Shown here piece after piece: positions 6,846 to 14,342 of a stretch of 26,666 nt of DNA; positions within the stretch are counted from its first letter, which is position 1, and every line of letters starts with the position of its first letter. Made by a program: the position numbers and the translations under genes. The notes beneath the pieces are model-generated. The model worked only from the letters and a program-made list of their open reading frames with translations, searched no databases and was not told the DNA's origin. This DNA is from an uncultured Collinsella sp. (lineage in GTDB: Bacteria; Actinomycetota; Coriobacteriia; Coriobacteriales; Coriobacteriaceae), in contig UQOJ01000026.1 of the NCBI GenBank assembly GCA_900542635.1, positions 1-26,666 of the forward strand, given 5' to 3'.

Positions 6846-7645
6846 TGGAGGCGTTTTCGTTTGGTAGCTACTATCCCGGCGATAGTGCGATCCACCGCCT
6901 GGACCCGCGAACTAAGTTGCTCTTGGGCTTTGTGTTTCTGATCACGACGCTCACAGTCAGCAGCTTCCGCGGACTGGCCCCGGTCGCAATCTTCGTTGTC
7001 CTGATCTATACCGTGTCCCGGGTGCCGTTGCGCCGGGTCCTATCATCGATGGCACCATTGCTGGCGATTGTCGTGGTGGTCGCGGTGCTCAACCTGTTTT
7101 CCGACCAGAGCGGGCGCATTCTGTGGCAGCTTGGCTGTTTGCAGATAAGCGAGGGCTCGCTGCACTCCGCCGCCTTTATGGCGTGCCGCCTGAGCTTGAT
7201 GATGGCCGGCATGAGCGCCATTACGCTCACCACACCGACACTCGACCTCACCGCGGGCTTTGAGCGCCTACTCGCGCCGTTTGCGCGTGTGGGACTTCCT
7301 GCGCACGAGCTCGGCATGATTATGGGTATCGCGTTGCGCTTTATGCCGCAGTTCGCCACCGAGATGAAGCAGACGGCGGACGCGCAGGCAAGCCGCGGCG
7401 CGCGCGTGACGGGCGGTCCGCTCGGCGGTGTGCGCATGCTCGGCAGTGTGGCGATTCCGCTGTTCACCGGCGTGTTCCGTCATGCCGAGACGCTTTCGGC
7501 CGCCATGGATGCGCGCTGCTATCACGGCGAACGGGGACGCACGCGTCTGCATGCACTTGCGTTTGGCCGCGGGGATGCACTGGCCGCGGTGGTGACGGCG
7601 CTGCTGCTCGCGTGTGTCATCGTCATCAACCTTCAACTTGTTTAG
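6845..7645 (+). CDS. ecfT: ECF transporter transmembrane subunit EcfT
   Basis: A 266-residue membrane scaffold that couples the ATPases to the S component. Hydrophobic helices occur near the N-terminus (KLLLGFVFLITTLTV, APVAIFVVLIYTV), around the LLAIVVVVAVLNLF stretch, and at the C-terminus. The coupling-helix motifs that bind the ATPase grooves are present: QASRGAR and DARCYHG. Family landmarks DPRTKLLLGF and ALRFMPQFATEM are intact. The start ATG overlaps the preceding stop by one base (TAATG). This subunit may also serve S components encoded elsewhere, but its place in the riboswitch operon makes riboflavin the main cargo. Confidence 0.95.
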   Translation: MEAFSFGSYYPGDSAIHRLDPRTKLLLGFVFLITTLTVSSFRGLAPVAIFVVLIYTVSRVPLRRVLSSMAPLLAIVVVVAVLNLFSDQSGRILWQLGCLQISEGSLHSAAFMACRLSLMMAGMSAITLTTPTLDLTAGFERLLAPFARVGLPAHELGMIMGIALRFMPQFATEMKQTADAQASRGARVTGGPLGGVRMLGSVAIPLFTGVFRHAETLSAAMDARCYHGERGRTRLHALAFGRGDALAAVVTALLLACVIVINLQLV

Positions 7646-7675
7646 GCGCGATTCGAGCGCAAGAAAGGGGTCCCT

Positions 7676-8122
7676 ATGACCGACAACGACCGCACGGCTC
7701 AGCTTGAGCGTGCCTGTTCGTATCTCAGGCGCATTCCGGCGTGGTATCTGGCCACGACCGATGTGGCCGACGGGTATCAGCCTCGCGTGAGGCCGTTTTC
7801 ATTTGCCATGGTCGATGACGGTAAGCTGTGGTTTTGCACATCGCGCGACAAGGATGTGTGGGCCGAGCTCAGCGCGAACCCCAAGTTTGAGGTTTCGGGT
7901 TGGAAACCGGGGGAGTGTTGGATTGTACTGACCGGCGAGGCCGTGCTCGAGGACGATGCGGTCGTGAGCGACAAGGTACGCCAGGCGGGTTTTAAACACA
8001 TGGTGGGCATCGGCGAGGAACACGATAGCGCCAACGACGGCCGCCTTGCTTTCTTTTCGGTCCGCAACATTGCCGCGCGCTTCTGTGATATCGACGGCAG
8101 CGAGGAGCGCCTGGAGCTCTAG
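7676..8122 (+). CDS. PPOX-fold flavoprotein (pyridoxamine 5'-phosphate oxidase family)
   Basis: A 148-residue small protein of the split-barrel pyridoxamine-phosphate oxidase-like family (PF01243 type). Members bind FMN or F420 and reduce or bind small substrates; the substrate here is unknown. Visible family features are PAWYLATTD, QPRVRPFSFAMVDDGKLWFC, the KDVWAEL helix and NPKFEVSGW. It starts 30 nt after ecfT behind a GAAAGGGG ribosome binding site, so it probably belongs to the riboflavin operon, which fits an FMN-dependent protein. A paralogue follows directly. The name PdxH would not be justified: the chain is short and the pairwise motifs differ. Confidence 0.85.
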   Translation: MTDNDRTAQLERACSYLRRIPAWYLATTDVADGYQPRVRPFSFAMVDDGKLWFCTSRDKDVWAELSANPKFEVSGWKPGECWIVLTGEAVLEDDAVVSDKVRQAGFKHMVGIGEEHDSANDGRLAFFSVRNIAARFCDIDGSEERLEL

Positions 8123-8173
8123 CGCGTCTCAAATTTACTACCCGTTCTGAATTAGCTAGTGCCAGGAGGACAC

Positions 8174-8584
8174 ATGGACGGATTGAATACGGTGTTGGAG
8201 TATCTGACGTCGGTGCCGGCATGGTATTTGGCGACGAGCGTTGACGGACAGCCTCATGTGCGTCCGTTTTCGTTTGCGCAGATCCAGGATGGCAAGCTGT
8301 GGTTTGTAACAGCGCGCACCAAAGACGTGTGGCAAGAGCTGCTACAAAATCAGCGCTTTGAGGCCACGAGTTGGTGGCCGGGCCATGGCTGGCTCATCTT
8401 GCGCGGGCGTGCCGGCTTGGATGACCGGGCCTTAGACGAAATGCGCGAAGCCGGGTGGAAGCATCTAGAGCGCCTGGGCGAGCACTATGAGGGGCCTAAC
8501 GACCCCACGCTCGTCTTCTTTAGCGTCGAGGATCCCGAGGCTTTTATCTGCAATCACGACGAATGGGTGCCGGTCGAGCTCTAG
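8174..8584 (+). CDS. PPOX-fold flavoprotein, tandem paralogue
   Basis: A 136-residue protein of the same split-barrel flavoprotein family as the gene upstream, with about half of aligned residues identical by eye. Shared segments are VPAWYLATS, QPHVRPFSFAQIQDGKLWF, TKDVWQEL and a C-terminal FFSVEDPEA. The start is placed at ATG 8174 because AGGAGG (8164-8169) sits just ahead; an in-frame GTG at 8159 would lie upstream of that site. It looks like a local duplication. The gap to the first copy is 51 nt with no terminator, so co-transcription is likely. A strong hairpin closes the unit downstream. Confidence 0.85.
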   Translation: MDGLNTVLEYLTSVPAWYLATSVDGQPHVRPFSFAQIQDGKLWFVTARTKDVWQELLQNQRFEATSWWPGHGWLILRGRAGLDDRALDEMREAGWKHLERLGEHYEGPNDPTLVFFSVEDPEAFICNHDEWVPVEL

Positions 8585-8621
8585 CCAGCTGGCTCATCCT
8601 AACAACTTGGTTTTCGCATGG

Positions 8622-8675
8622 GCGGGCCCCGTATTGCCCGGCGCCGTTAGGAGCGCCGGTCAATACGGGGCCCGC
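8622..8675 (+). terminator. Strong hairpin ending the riboflavin/PPOX unit
   Basis: GCGGGCCCCGTATTG (8622-8636) pairs perfectly with CAATACGGGGCCCGC (8661-8675). After one C-T mismatch the stem continues with CCGGCGC/GCGCCGG around an 8-nt loop, giving 22 pairs. No long U-run follows, so it may be a bidirectional or factor-assisted terminator, or an mRNA 3'-end stabiliser. Confidence 0.6.
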
Positions 8676-8718
8676 TCCATTTGTCAATTCCTTCAAGCGA
8701 ATGTGTCGGGAATGTTTC

Positions 8719-8756
8719 AATGCATGAATATGTAAACCATTTACGTGTTAATGCAT
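8719..8756 (+). promoter_or_regulatory. Candidate operator ahead of argC
   Basis: An imperfect 23-bp palindrome (8727-8749) is centred on GTAAA-N3-TTTAC and flanked by two copies of AATGCAT (8719-8725 and 8750-8756). The block CATGAATA resembles one half of an ARG box as known for ArgR/AhrC repressors, but the second half does not match well. It lies about 90 nt ahead of argC. No strong promoter pair is evident; TTGGTG (8760-8765) with CATAAC (8785-8790) is one weak option. Confidence 0.4.
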
Positions 8757-8841
8757 CTTTTGGTGCTAAAGTTTCAACCCACTTCATAACGACCGCTGCG
8801 AAATGCGCATCGGTGCATAAATCGCAGACAAGGAGTCTGAT

Positions 8842-9912
8842 ATGTCTTTGAAGGTTGGAATCGTCGGCGCGGCTGGATATGCCGGAGCCGAGCTCATTCG
8901 CCTCGTGCTCGGTCATCCCGAGTTTGAACTTGTCGCCATTACGTCCAACGCCGATGCCGGCCAGCCGTTGTCCGCGGTGTATCCGAGCTTTGCTGGCGTG
9001 AGCGATCTGGTTTTCACCACGCATGACGCCCCCGAGCTTAAATCCTGCGACGCCGTCTTCTTGGCCGTGCCGCATACCGCGGCCATGGCTCAGGTGCCCG
9101 CCCTGCTTGCCGCGGGAGTCTCCTGCATTGACCTCTCGGCCGACTATCGCCTGAGCGATCCGGCCACCTTTGAGGCCTGGTATGCCGCCAAGCACACGAG
9201 CCCCGAGTTGCTCAAGACCCGCGCCTTCGGTCTGCCCGAGCTGTTCTCCCAGGATTTGGAGACCGCTGCATCCGATCATGCCGACGGCAAACCCGTGCTG
9301 GTTGCCTGCGCCGGCTGCTATCCCACCGCAACGAGCCTTGCTGCCGCTCCTGCCGTGCGTGCGGGCTGGGTGGCCGAGAACGGTCCCGTGATTGTCGATG
9401 CCATCAGCGGTGTGACGGGTGCCGGCAAGTCCTGCAACGCTCGTACGCATTTTTGCAGCGCCGACGAGAATTTGGAGGCCTACGGCGTGGGCAAGCATCG
9501 CCACACGCCCGAGATTGAGCAAATCCTTGGCCTGACCGATCGCGTCGTCTTTACCCCGCACCTGGCACCGCTCAAGCGTGGTCTGCTCTCCACGGTGACG
9601 ATGCCGCTCGCGCCGCAGGCCATCGACTCCTTGGCTCTTGAGGACGTTGTCGACTATTACAAGCAGTTCTATGCCGGTCGCACCTTTGTGCGCGTGCTCG
9701 ATGCTGGCCAGCAGCCCAAGACGGCTTCGGTTGTCGGCACCAACGCCGCCCAGATTGGCCTCGCGCTCAATAAGCGCGCGGGCGTGCTGGTGGCGACGGG
9801 CGCCATCGACAATCTGTGCAAGGGCGCTGCGGGCCAAGCGGTCCAGTGCGCCAATATCGTCTTTGGCTTTGACGAGCGACGAGGCTTGCCCACAGTGGCG
9901 TGCCCGGTGTAG
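8842..9912 (+). CDS. argC: N-acetyl-gamma-glutamyl-phosphate reductase
   Basis: A 356-residue NADPH-dependent enzyme that reduces N-acetylglutamyl phosphate to the semialdehyde, third step of ornithine synthesis; cytoplasmic. The Rossmann motif VGIVGAAGYAGAELIRL is at the N-terminus. The catalytic Cys is residue 159 in ACAGCYPTA. The DLSADYRL, SGVTGAGK and TPHLAPLKRGL segments and the C-terminal KGAAGQAVQC are all intact. ATG 8842 follows an AAGGAG site. It opens the argC-argJ-argB-argD run. The 134-nt gap to argJ contains a small hairpin. Confidence 0.97.
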   Translation: MSLKVGIVGAAGYAGAELIRLVLGHPEFELVAITSNADAGQPLSAVYPSFAGVSDLVFTTHDAPELKSCDAVFLAVPHTAAMAQVPALLAAGVSCIDLSADYRLSDPATFEAWYAAKHTSPELLKTRAFGLPELFSQDLETAASDHADGKPVLVACAGCYPTATSLAAAPAVRAGWVAENGPVIVDAISGVTGAGKSCNARTHFCSADENLEAYGVGKHRHTPEIEQILGLTDRVVFTPHLAPLKRGLLSTVTMPLAPQAIDSLALEDVVDYYKQFYAGRTFVRVLDAGQQPKTASVVGTNAAQIGLALNKRAGVLVATGAIDNLCKGAAGQAVQCANIVFGFDERRGLPTVACPV

Positions 9913-9948
9913 CACATTCGATTGTTAACGATTTGGTAGTCGGGCATC

Positions 9949-9964
9949 GAGTGGGGCGCCACTC
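9949..9964 (+). other. Short hairpin between argC and argJ
   Basis: GAGTGG (9949-9954) pairs with CCACTC (9959-9964) around a GGCG loop. No U-run follows, so it is more likely an mRNA stability or processing feature than a terminator. Confidence 0.4.
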
Positions 9965-10046
9965 TTAAGCTGGTCTCATGATCACGACTGGCATGGCGCA
10001 CCAACCGATGTCCGTTTTTTGTTTGACATAAGGAGCCATAAAGACG

Positions 10047-11315
10047 ATGAATACTGAGCTGTTTGATATCAAGATTCGCGCCGTCGAGGGCGGCGTTACG
10101 GCTGCGGCTGGTTTTAAGGCTGCAGGCATCCACGCTGGGTTCCGCAAGAACCCCGAGCGTCTGGATTACGCGCTTGTCGTGCCCGATAAACCCTGCCCCG
10201 GTGCCGGCGTGTTTACCACCAATCGCTTTTGTGCGGCGCCCGTGCAGGTGAGCCGTGCCAACCTGGGCGGTGCCGACAAGGGCTACGGTATCATCGCCGG
10301 CGTTTCGGTCAACTCTGGCAATGCCAACGCCGCCACGGGTGAGACCGGCCTTGCATGCGCGCGCGAGACGTGCAGCATCGCATCGCAGGTCATCGGCTGC
10401 GAGCCCCAGCAGATTCTGGTTGCCTCCACGGGTGTGATTGGCCAGATTCTGCCGATCGACACGTTTGAGACCGCCATTCCTGCTGCCTACGAGGCGCTCT
10501 CCGCCCACGGTGGCGCCGATGCCGCTCGCGCCATCATGACGACCGACACGCACTCCAAGGAGTACGCCGTGGCCTACGTCAGCGAGGCTGCGGGTCATGC
10601 GGGCAATGTCTATACGGTAGGTGGAATGTGCAAGGGCTCGGGCATGATCATGCCCAACATGGCCACCATGATCGCAGTTATCACCACCGATGCCCCCGTC
10701 GAGCCTGCGGCACTTCATACCCTGCTGCTCTCGACCGTCAAGCAGACCTTTAACAAGGTAACGGTCGATTCCGACACCTCAACCAACGACACCTGCATCA
10801 TGCTTGCCTCCGGCGCCGCTGCCGCAGATGTCGAGCCTATCGTCGAGGGCTCCGATGCCTTTGACGAGTTGGCATTTGCTGTGCACGAGGTGTGCGAGAG
10901 CCTGGCGCGCAATATCGCCGCCGATGGTGAGGGCGCATCCAAGCTTGTTACGGTCAACGTTACCGGCGCCGTGAACGACGAGGAGGCCGATATCGCCGCC
11001 CGCGCCGTTGCCAACTCGCCGCTCGTTAAGACCTGCATCGCCGGCCACGACTGCAACTGGGGCCGTGTTGCTATGGCGCTTGGCAAGTGCGGCGTGAAGT
11101 TTAATCAGGAAGACGTTTCCATCGACATGATGGGCATGCCCGTCTGTCGCGACGGTCTGACTGTTCCCTTTGACGAGGACGAGGCTCTACGACGTTTCGA
11201 GGCGCCCGAGATCGTGATCTCGGCCGACCTGGGCGCAGGCGACGCGGCAACGACCGTGTGGACCTGCGACCTCACGCATGAGTACATCTCCATCAACGGC
11301 GACTACCGTTCCTAG
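10047..11315 (+). CDS. argJ: Bifunctional ornithine acetyltransferase / N-acetylglutamate synthase
   Basis: A 422-residue enzyme that moves the acetyl group from N-acetylornithine to glutamate, recycling it; many ArgJ proteins also use acetyl-CoA. The precursor cleaves itself at the A-T bond in the MPNMATM segment, leaving Thr 207 as the N-terminal nucleophile of the beta subunit. Other landmarks are VNSGNANAATG near residues 90-100, STGVIGQ, DSDTSTNDT, and the C-terminal HEYISINGDYRS. The presence of argJ means the cyclic pathway is used, so no separate argE deacetylase is needed. A GGAG site precedes ATG 10047. Confidence 0.97.
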   Translation: MNTELFDIKIRAVEGGVTAAAGFKAAGIHAGFRKNPERLDYALVVPDKPCPGAGVFTTNRFCAAPVQVSRANLGGADKGYGIIAGVSVNSGNANAATGETGLACARETCSIASQVIGCEPQQILVASTGVIGQILPIDTFETAIPAAYEALSAHGGADAARAIMTTDTHSKEYAVAYVSEAAGHAGNVYTVGGMCKGSGMIMPNMATMIAVITTDAPVEPAALHTLLLSTVKQTFNKVTVDSDTSTNDTCIMLASGAAAADVEPIVEGSDAFDELAFAVHEVCESLARNIAADGEGASKLVTVNVTGAVNDEEADIAARAVANSPLVKTCIAGHDCNWGRVAMALGKCGVKFNQEDVSIDMMGMPVCRDGLTVPFDEDEALRRFEAPEIVISADLGAGDAATTVWTCDLTHEYISINGDYRS

Positions 11316-11396
11316 ATTCCAGGCACGCTGCGCATCTTGCCGCGATTGCGGACAGCGGAGCACGGCGCGATAACGATACGAAAGACGAGGCAGATT

Positions 11397-12377
11397 ATGA
11401 AATTCGCACGCGATTGTCGTTCGAGCGAATCCAACGAAGCAACCGCGCAGCTGCTGTTCGAGGCGCTGCCGTGGATTAAGAACCTGACCGGCAAGACGGT
11501 TGTTATCAAATATGGCGGAGCCGCCATGGTTGATGAGCAGCTGCGCCGCGACGTGATGAGCGACATCGTTTTGCTCAAGATCATCGGTATGCGCCCCGTC
11601 ATCGTGCACGGCGGCGGCAAGGCCATCAACGAGGCACTGAGCCATTACGATATTCCCATCGAGTTTAAGAACGGCCAGCGCGTGACCACGCCGGCGACTA
11701 TGGATATCGTGCGCGAGGTGCTGGGCGGCAAGGTTAACCAGGAGCTGGTTGCTGCCATCAACCACCACGGCAACCTGGCCGTGGGCGTGTCGGGCAGCGA
11801 TGCCGGCACGCTCATCGCCGAGCCGCTCGACCCCGAGCTCGGTCGCGTGGGCAAAGTGACGCACGTCAACACCGACTATATCGAGCGCTTACTCGATAGC
11901 GAGTACATCCCCGTCATCGCTACCGTCGCGGCGGGGGAGGACGGCGGTTTCTTCAACATCAACGCCGACACCGCCGCCGGTGCCGTTGCCGCGGCGCTCC
12001 ACGCGCATAAGGTGATCTTTTTGACCGATGTCGATGGCCTGTACAAGGACTTTAGCGACAAGGACTCGCTTATCTCCAACCTAACGCTCGACGAGGTTAA
12101 CGAAATGCTCTACGGCGGCGAGGTCGATAAGGGCATGATTCCCAAGCTGCGCGCGGCCGTCGATGCGCTTACCGGCGGCGTATTTCGTGCCCACATCATC
12201 AACGGCACCACGCCGCATTCGCTGCTGCTGGAGCTGCTGACCGATGCCGGCGTCGGTACCGTGATCCATTCCACCGAGACGGCTTACGAGTTCGATACAC
12301 ATCCGCATCCGCTTTCGACGTTTGCTGCGCGTCTGACCGAGAACCTTGACGAGGTCGAGAAGCTTCAGACGGTCTAG
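11397..12377 (+). CDS. argB: Acetylglutamate kinase
   Basis: A 326-residue amino-acid kinase that phosphorylates N-acetylglutamate, the usual feedback-controlled step. The nucleotide-binding motif KTVVIKYGGAAM is near residue 35, followed by HGGGKAINEAL and the acetylglutamate-site segments NGQRVTTPATMDIV and GVSGSDAGTLIA. The C-terminal NADTAAGAVAAALHA and FLTDVDGLY stretches are intact. The start is set at ATG 11397 because GAGG (11387-11390) lies 6 nt ahead; an in-frame TTG at 11337 would add 20 residues unlike the family. An N-terminal helix before the kinase core suggests the arginine-sensitive hexameric type (inference). Confidence 0.95.
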   Translation: MKFARDCRSSESNEATAQLLFEALPWIKNLTGKTVVIKYGGAAMVDEQLRRDVMSDIVLLKIIGMRPVIVHGGGKAINEALSHYDIPIEFKNGQRVTTPATMDIVREVLGGKVNQELVAAINHHGNLAVGVSGSDAGTLIAEPLDPELGRVGKVTHVNTDYIERLLDSEYIPVIATVAAGEDGGFFNINADTAAGAVAAALHAHKVIFLTDVDGLYKDFSDKDSLISNLTLDEVNEMLYGGEVDKGMIPKLRAAVDALTGGVFRAHIINGTTPHSLLLELLTDAGVGTVIHSTETAYEFDTHPHPLSTFAARLTENLDEVEKLQTV

Positions 12378-12446
12378 CTGACCCGCAGCCGCCCCATTCC
12401 TGCACCCATAGGTCTGCGCCGTCCGGCGCTCAACGAAAGGCATCCC

Positions 12447-13730
12447 ATGTCACTTGCAGCTCAGCAATCGCTTGAATCCCATTACGTTATGCATACCTTT
12501 GGCCGCTCTCCGGTCGAGTTTGTCGAGGGTCACGGCATGAAGCTCACCGGCGACGATGGCCGTGAGTACCTCGACTTTCTTGCCGGCATCGGCGTGTGCA
12601 GCCTAGGTCATGGCAACCTGGCTGTGCTCTCGGCGCTCGAGGCACAGACCAAAAAGCTCATGCATGTCTCCAATTACTTCTACATCGAGCAGCGTGGACA
12701 GGTCGCGGCGCTGCTGTCCAAGCTTGCTAACGACGACGTAGATGGTGCGCGCGTGCTTGCCGATGCCATTGCCGCCGGCGATGAGACCACGGCAGCTGCT
12801 CTTGGTGCCCCGGCTGCGGGCGAGCAGGTGTGGGAGACGTTCTTTGCTAACTCCGGCGCCGAGGCCAACGAGGGCTCGATGAAGCTCGCGCGCCTGTACG
12901 CCAAGCGTGCCGGTAACGGCGGTAACACCATCGTGTGCATGCGCGGCGGTTTTCACGGCCGTACGCTCGAGACCATTGCCGCCACCATGCAGGATTGGCT
13001 GCAGGATAGTTTCCGTCCGCTGCCGGGTGGCTTTGTGGCCTGCACGCCCAACGATGTCGATGAGCTGCGTGCGATCTTTAAGCAGCTGGGGAGCGAAATT
13101 TGTGCCGTGATGCTCGAACCGATCCAGGGTGAGAGTGGCGTGCACCCTATGACCGAGGAGTTTATGGCGGCAGCGCGCGACCTGGCACACGAAGTGGGCG
13201 CCGTGCTTATCGCCGACGAGGTCCAGTGCGGCATCTTCCGCTCCGGCAAGCCGTTTGCATTCCAAACCTATGGCGTGGAGCCCGACATCATGAGCCTTGC
13301 CAAGGGCATTGCCGATGGCGTGCCCATGGGTGCCGTCGTGGCAAAGAAGGAGATTGCCGACGTGTTTAAGCCGGGCGACCACGGCTCGACCTTTGGCGGT
13401 AGCTGCTTGGCCATCGCGGCGTGTGCCGCGACGCTCTCCGCGCTCGTGCGCGGCGATTATGCCGACCATGCTGCCAAGGTAGGCGCCTATATGGAGCAGG
13501 CGCTGGCCAAGCTCCCGCACGTGGTTGAGATTCGTGGCCGCGGCCTGATGCTCGGATGCGACTTGGATGACGCTGCGGGCGATGCGCATGATATTGTTGC
13601 CCGCGCGCTGGCCGCCGGTGCCGTGATTAACGCTACGGGTGCCCATACGCTGCGTTTCCTGCCGCCGCTCGTCTGCGAGGAAGCCGACGTGGACAGTCTG
13701 ATTGAGATCCTGTCGGGCGTTTTGGGCTAA
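12447..13730 (+). CDS. argD: Acetylornithine aminotransferase
   Basis: A 427-residue PLP enzyme that converts N-acetylglutamate semialdehyde to N-acetylornithine; class-III aminotransferase fold. Visible landmarks are LDFLAGIGVCSLGH, FFANSGAEANEGSMKLAR, GGFHGRTL, LEPIQGESGV, LIADEVQCGIFRSG and the PLP lysine in LAKGIADGVPMGA. Compared with the usual 400-residue enzyme there is an extra stretch of about 30 residues between LLSKLA and FFANSG, rich in Ala, Asp and Gly. The start follows GAAAGG. This closes the arg run; carbamoyltransferase, argG and argH are not in the window. Confidence 0.95.
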   Translation: MSLAAQQSLESHYVMHTFGRSPVEFVEGHGMKLTGDDGREYLDFLAGIGVCSLGHGNLAVLSALEAQTKKLMHVSNYFYIEQRGQVAALLSKLANDDVDGARVLADAIAAGDETTAAALGAPAAGEQVWETFFANSGAEANEGSMKLARLYAKRAGNGGNTIVCMRGGFHGRTLETIAATMQDWLQDSFRPLPGGFVACTPNDVDELRAIFKQLGSEICAVMLEPIQGESGVHPMTEEFMAAARDLAHEVGAVLIADEVQCGIFRSGKPFAFQTYGVEPDIMSLAKGIADGVPMGAVVAKKEIADVFKPGDHGSTFGGSCLAIAACAATLSALVRGDYADHAAKVGAYMEQALAKLPHVVEIRGRGLMLGCDLDDAAGDAHDIVARALAAGAVINATGAHTLRFLPPLVCEEADVDSLIEILSGVLG

Positions 13731-13846
13731 CGCAGCGCAATAACTCAATTTGGACCGGGTTCCGGACTGCGGACGTGCCATATGCGGCACGATTCAACGG
13801 TCTGGAGCCCGTTTTGCCTTAGATTTGCTAAGGCAGGGAGACCTGC
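13731..13846 (+). other. argD 3' region with small hairpins
   Basis: CTCAATTTGGAC at 13744-13755 continues as CGGG, forming a motif that recurs after dtd. Hairpins are CGTGCC/GGCACG (13774-13791) and TGCCTTAG/CTAAGGCA (13815-13835). The second, with the A-rich tract after it, could serve as a weak terminator. No gene is seen. Confidence 0.5.
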
Positions 13847-14063
13847 TGGTCAAAAAACATCAAATATGAGTACTGTTACCGATTTGGTCGCAGCAGTTTT
13901 GGACTAATAAGGCCAGATGGCAAGTCGAAATGGCGATGAATGCACGATTTTGATCCAACTGTTAGTCCTTATAATGTACATATGTTGCGTAACTTAGGCA
14001 AATACTATCTTTTTATATGTTGCAAACAAAGTAGCAGTACTCATTTTTGCCATTTTTTGGCCA
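13847..14063. mobile_element. MITE-like element, 217 bp, 33-bp terminal inverted repeats
   Basis: Left end 13847-13879 and right end 14031-14063 are inverted copies matching at 27 of 33 positions by manual count. The best block is ATGAGTACTG, and the tips read TGG and CCA. The interior is AT-rich, unlike the surrounding genes, and has a second inverted repeat GGACTAA/TTAGTCC (13901-13907, 13962-13968), a perfect TATAAT (13970-13975) and two copies of ATATGTTGC (13980-13988, 14015-14023). No open frame for a transposase fits, so any movement would need help in trans. No target-site duplication could be recognised. Confidence 0.65.
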
Positions 14064-14086
14064 CGGCCTTTGTGACAGACGTGCTG

Positions 14087-14110
14087 GCGGGTTCGAATCC
14101 CTCTGCGATG
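14087..14110 (+). pseudogene. tRNA 3'-fragment (T-arm relic)
   Basis: GGCGGGTTCGAATCCC has the T-loop consensus TTCGAAT with a partial T stem and then a G-rich tail. No matching acceptor strand, D arm or anticodon arm is found upstream, so it is a fragment and not a gene. A second T-loop-like copy, CAGGTTCGAATCCCAT, lies near 14275-14290. Confidence 0.45.
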
Positions 14111-14115
14111 GGCCT

Positions 14116-14148
14116 GAAAAAAAGAAAGGCCTCCATCGCTGGGGGCCT
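14116..14148 (-). terminator. Minus-strand terminator beside a duplicated tRNA end
   Basis: On the minus strand a stem AGGCC/GGCCT (14148-14144 with 14031-type inner pairs, closing at 14127-14131) with an inner CC/GG extension is followed by CTTTCTTTTTTT. It lies directly after the duplicated tRNA-Val 3' end at 14151-14176 and may be the ancestral terminator of that tRNA. Confidence 0.55.
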
Positions 14149-14150
14149 AA

Positions 14151-14176
14151 CAATTCAGTGGTGGGCGATGAGGGAT
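14151..14176 (-). pseudogene. Duplicated 3' end of tRNA-Val (att-like copy)
   Basis: These 26 bases are identical to 14335-14360, which cover the last 18 bases of tRNA-Val, including CCA, plus 8 bases of trailer. The rest of a tRNA is missing; upstream on the minus strand the sequence turns into an unrelated GC-rich palindromic stretch. A partial tRNA 3' end repeated as a direct repeat is the usual trace of site-specific integration by a tyrosine recombinase. Confidence 0.7.
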
Positions 14177-14305
14177 GTCGCGTGCGGCTGGCGCCGCCCG
14201 CATCCGCTTCGGGCCTACGGCCCTCGCGTGCTGCGCTGGAAAACGCTTCGCGTTTCCTCAGCTCCGCACCCTGTCAGGTTCGAATCCCATGAAATGGGCC
14301 CAAAC
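14177..14305. other. GC-rich palindromic insert between tRNA-Val repeats
   Basis: This 130-nt stretch contains short palindromes such as GCGGC/GCCGC near 14185-14200 and GGAAA/TTTCC flanking ACGCTTCGCG near 14240-14258, then the second T-loop-like fragment. It has no credible gene. Its palindromic GCTTCGCG core resembles the loop inside the post-groEL palindrome and the hairpin at 4026-4044. Confidence 0.45.
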
Positions 14306-14334
14306 AAAAACGGCCCCCTTTCGAGGACCGTTTC
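14306..14334 (-). terminator. Terminator of tRNA-Val
   Basis: On the minus strand AAACGG (14333-14328) pairs with CCGTTT (14313-14308), with further CC/GG pairs inside, and the T-run of the 3' arm continues to 14306. It starts 9 nt after the tRNA CCA. Confidence 0.7.
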
Positions 14335-14342
14335 CAATTCAG

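Noticed and set aside
14030..14110. Possible plus-strand tRNA ending near 14110
   Set aside because: Only a T arm is recognisable; no complementary acceptor strand, D arm or anticodon arm exists upstream.
13731..14342. CRISPR array
   Set aside because: The repeats here are inverted or a single direct pair; there is no regular repeat-spacer pattern and no cas gene.
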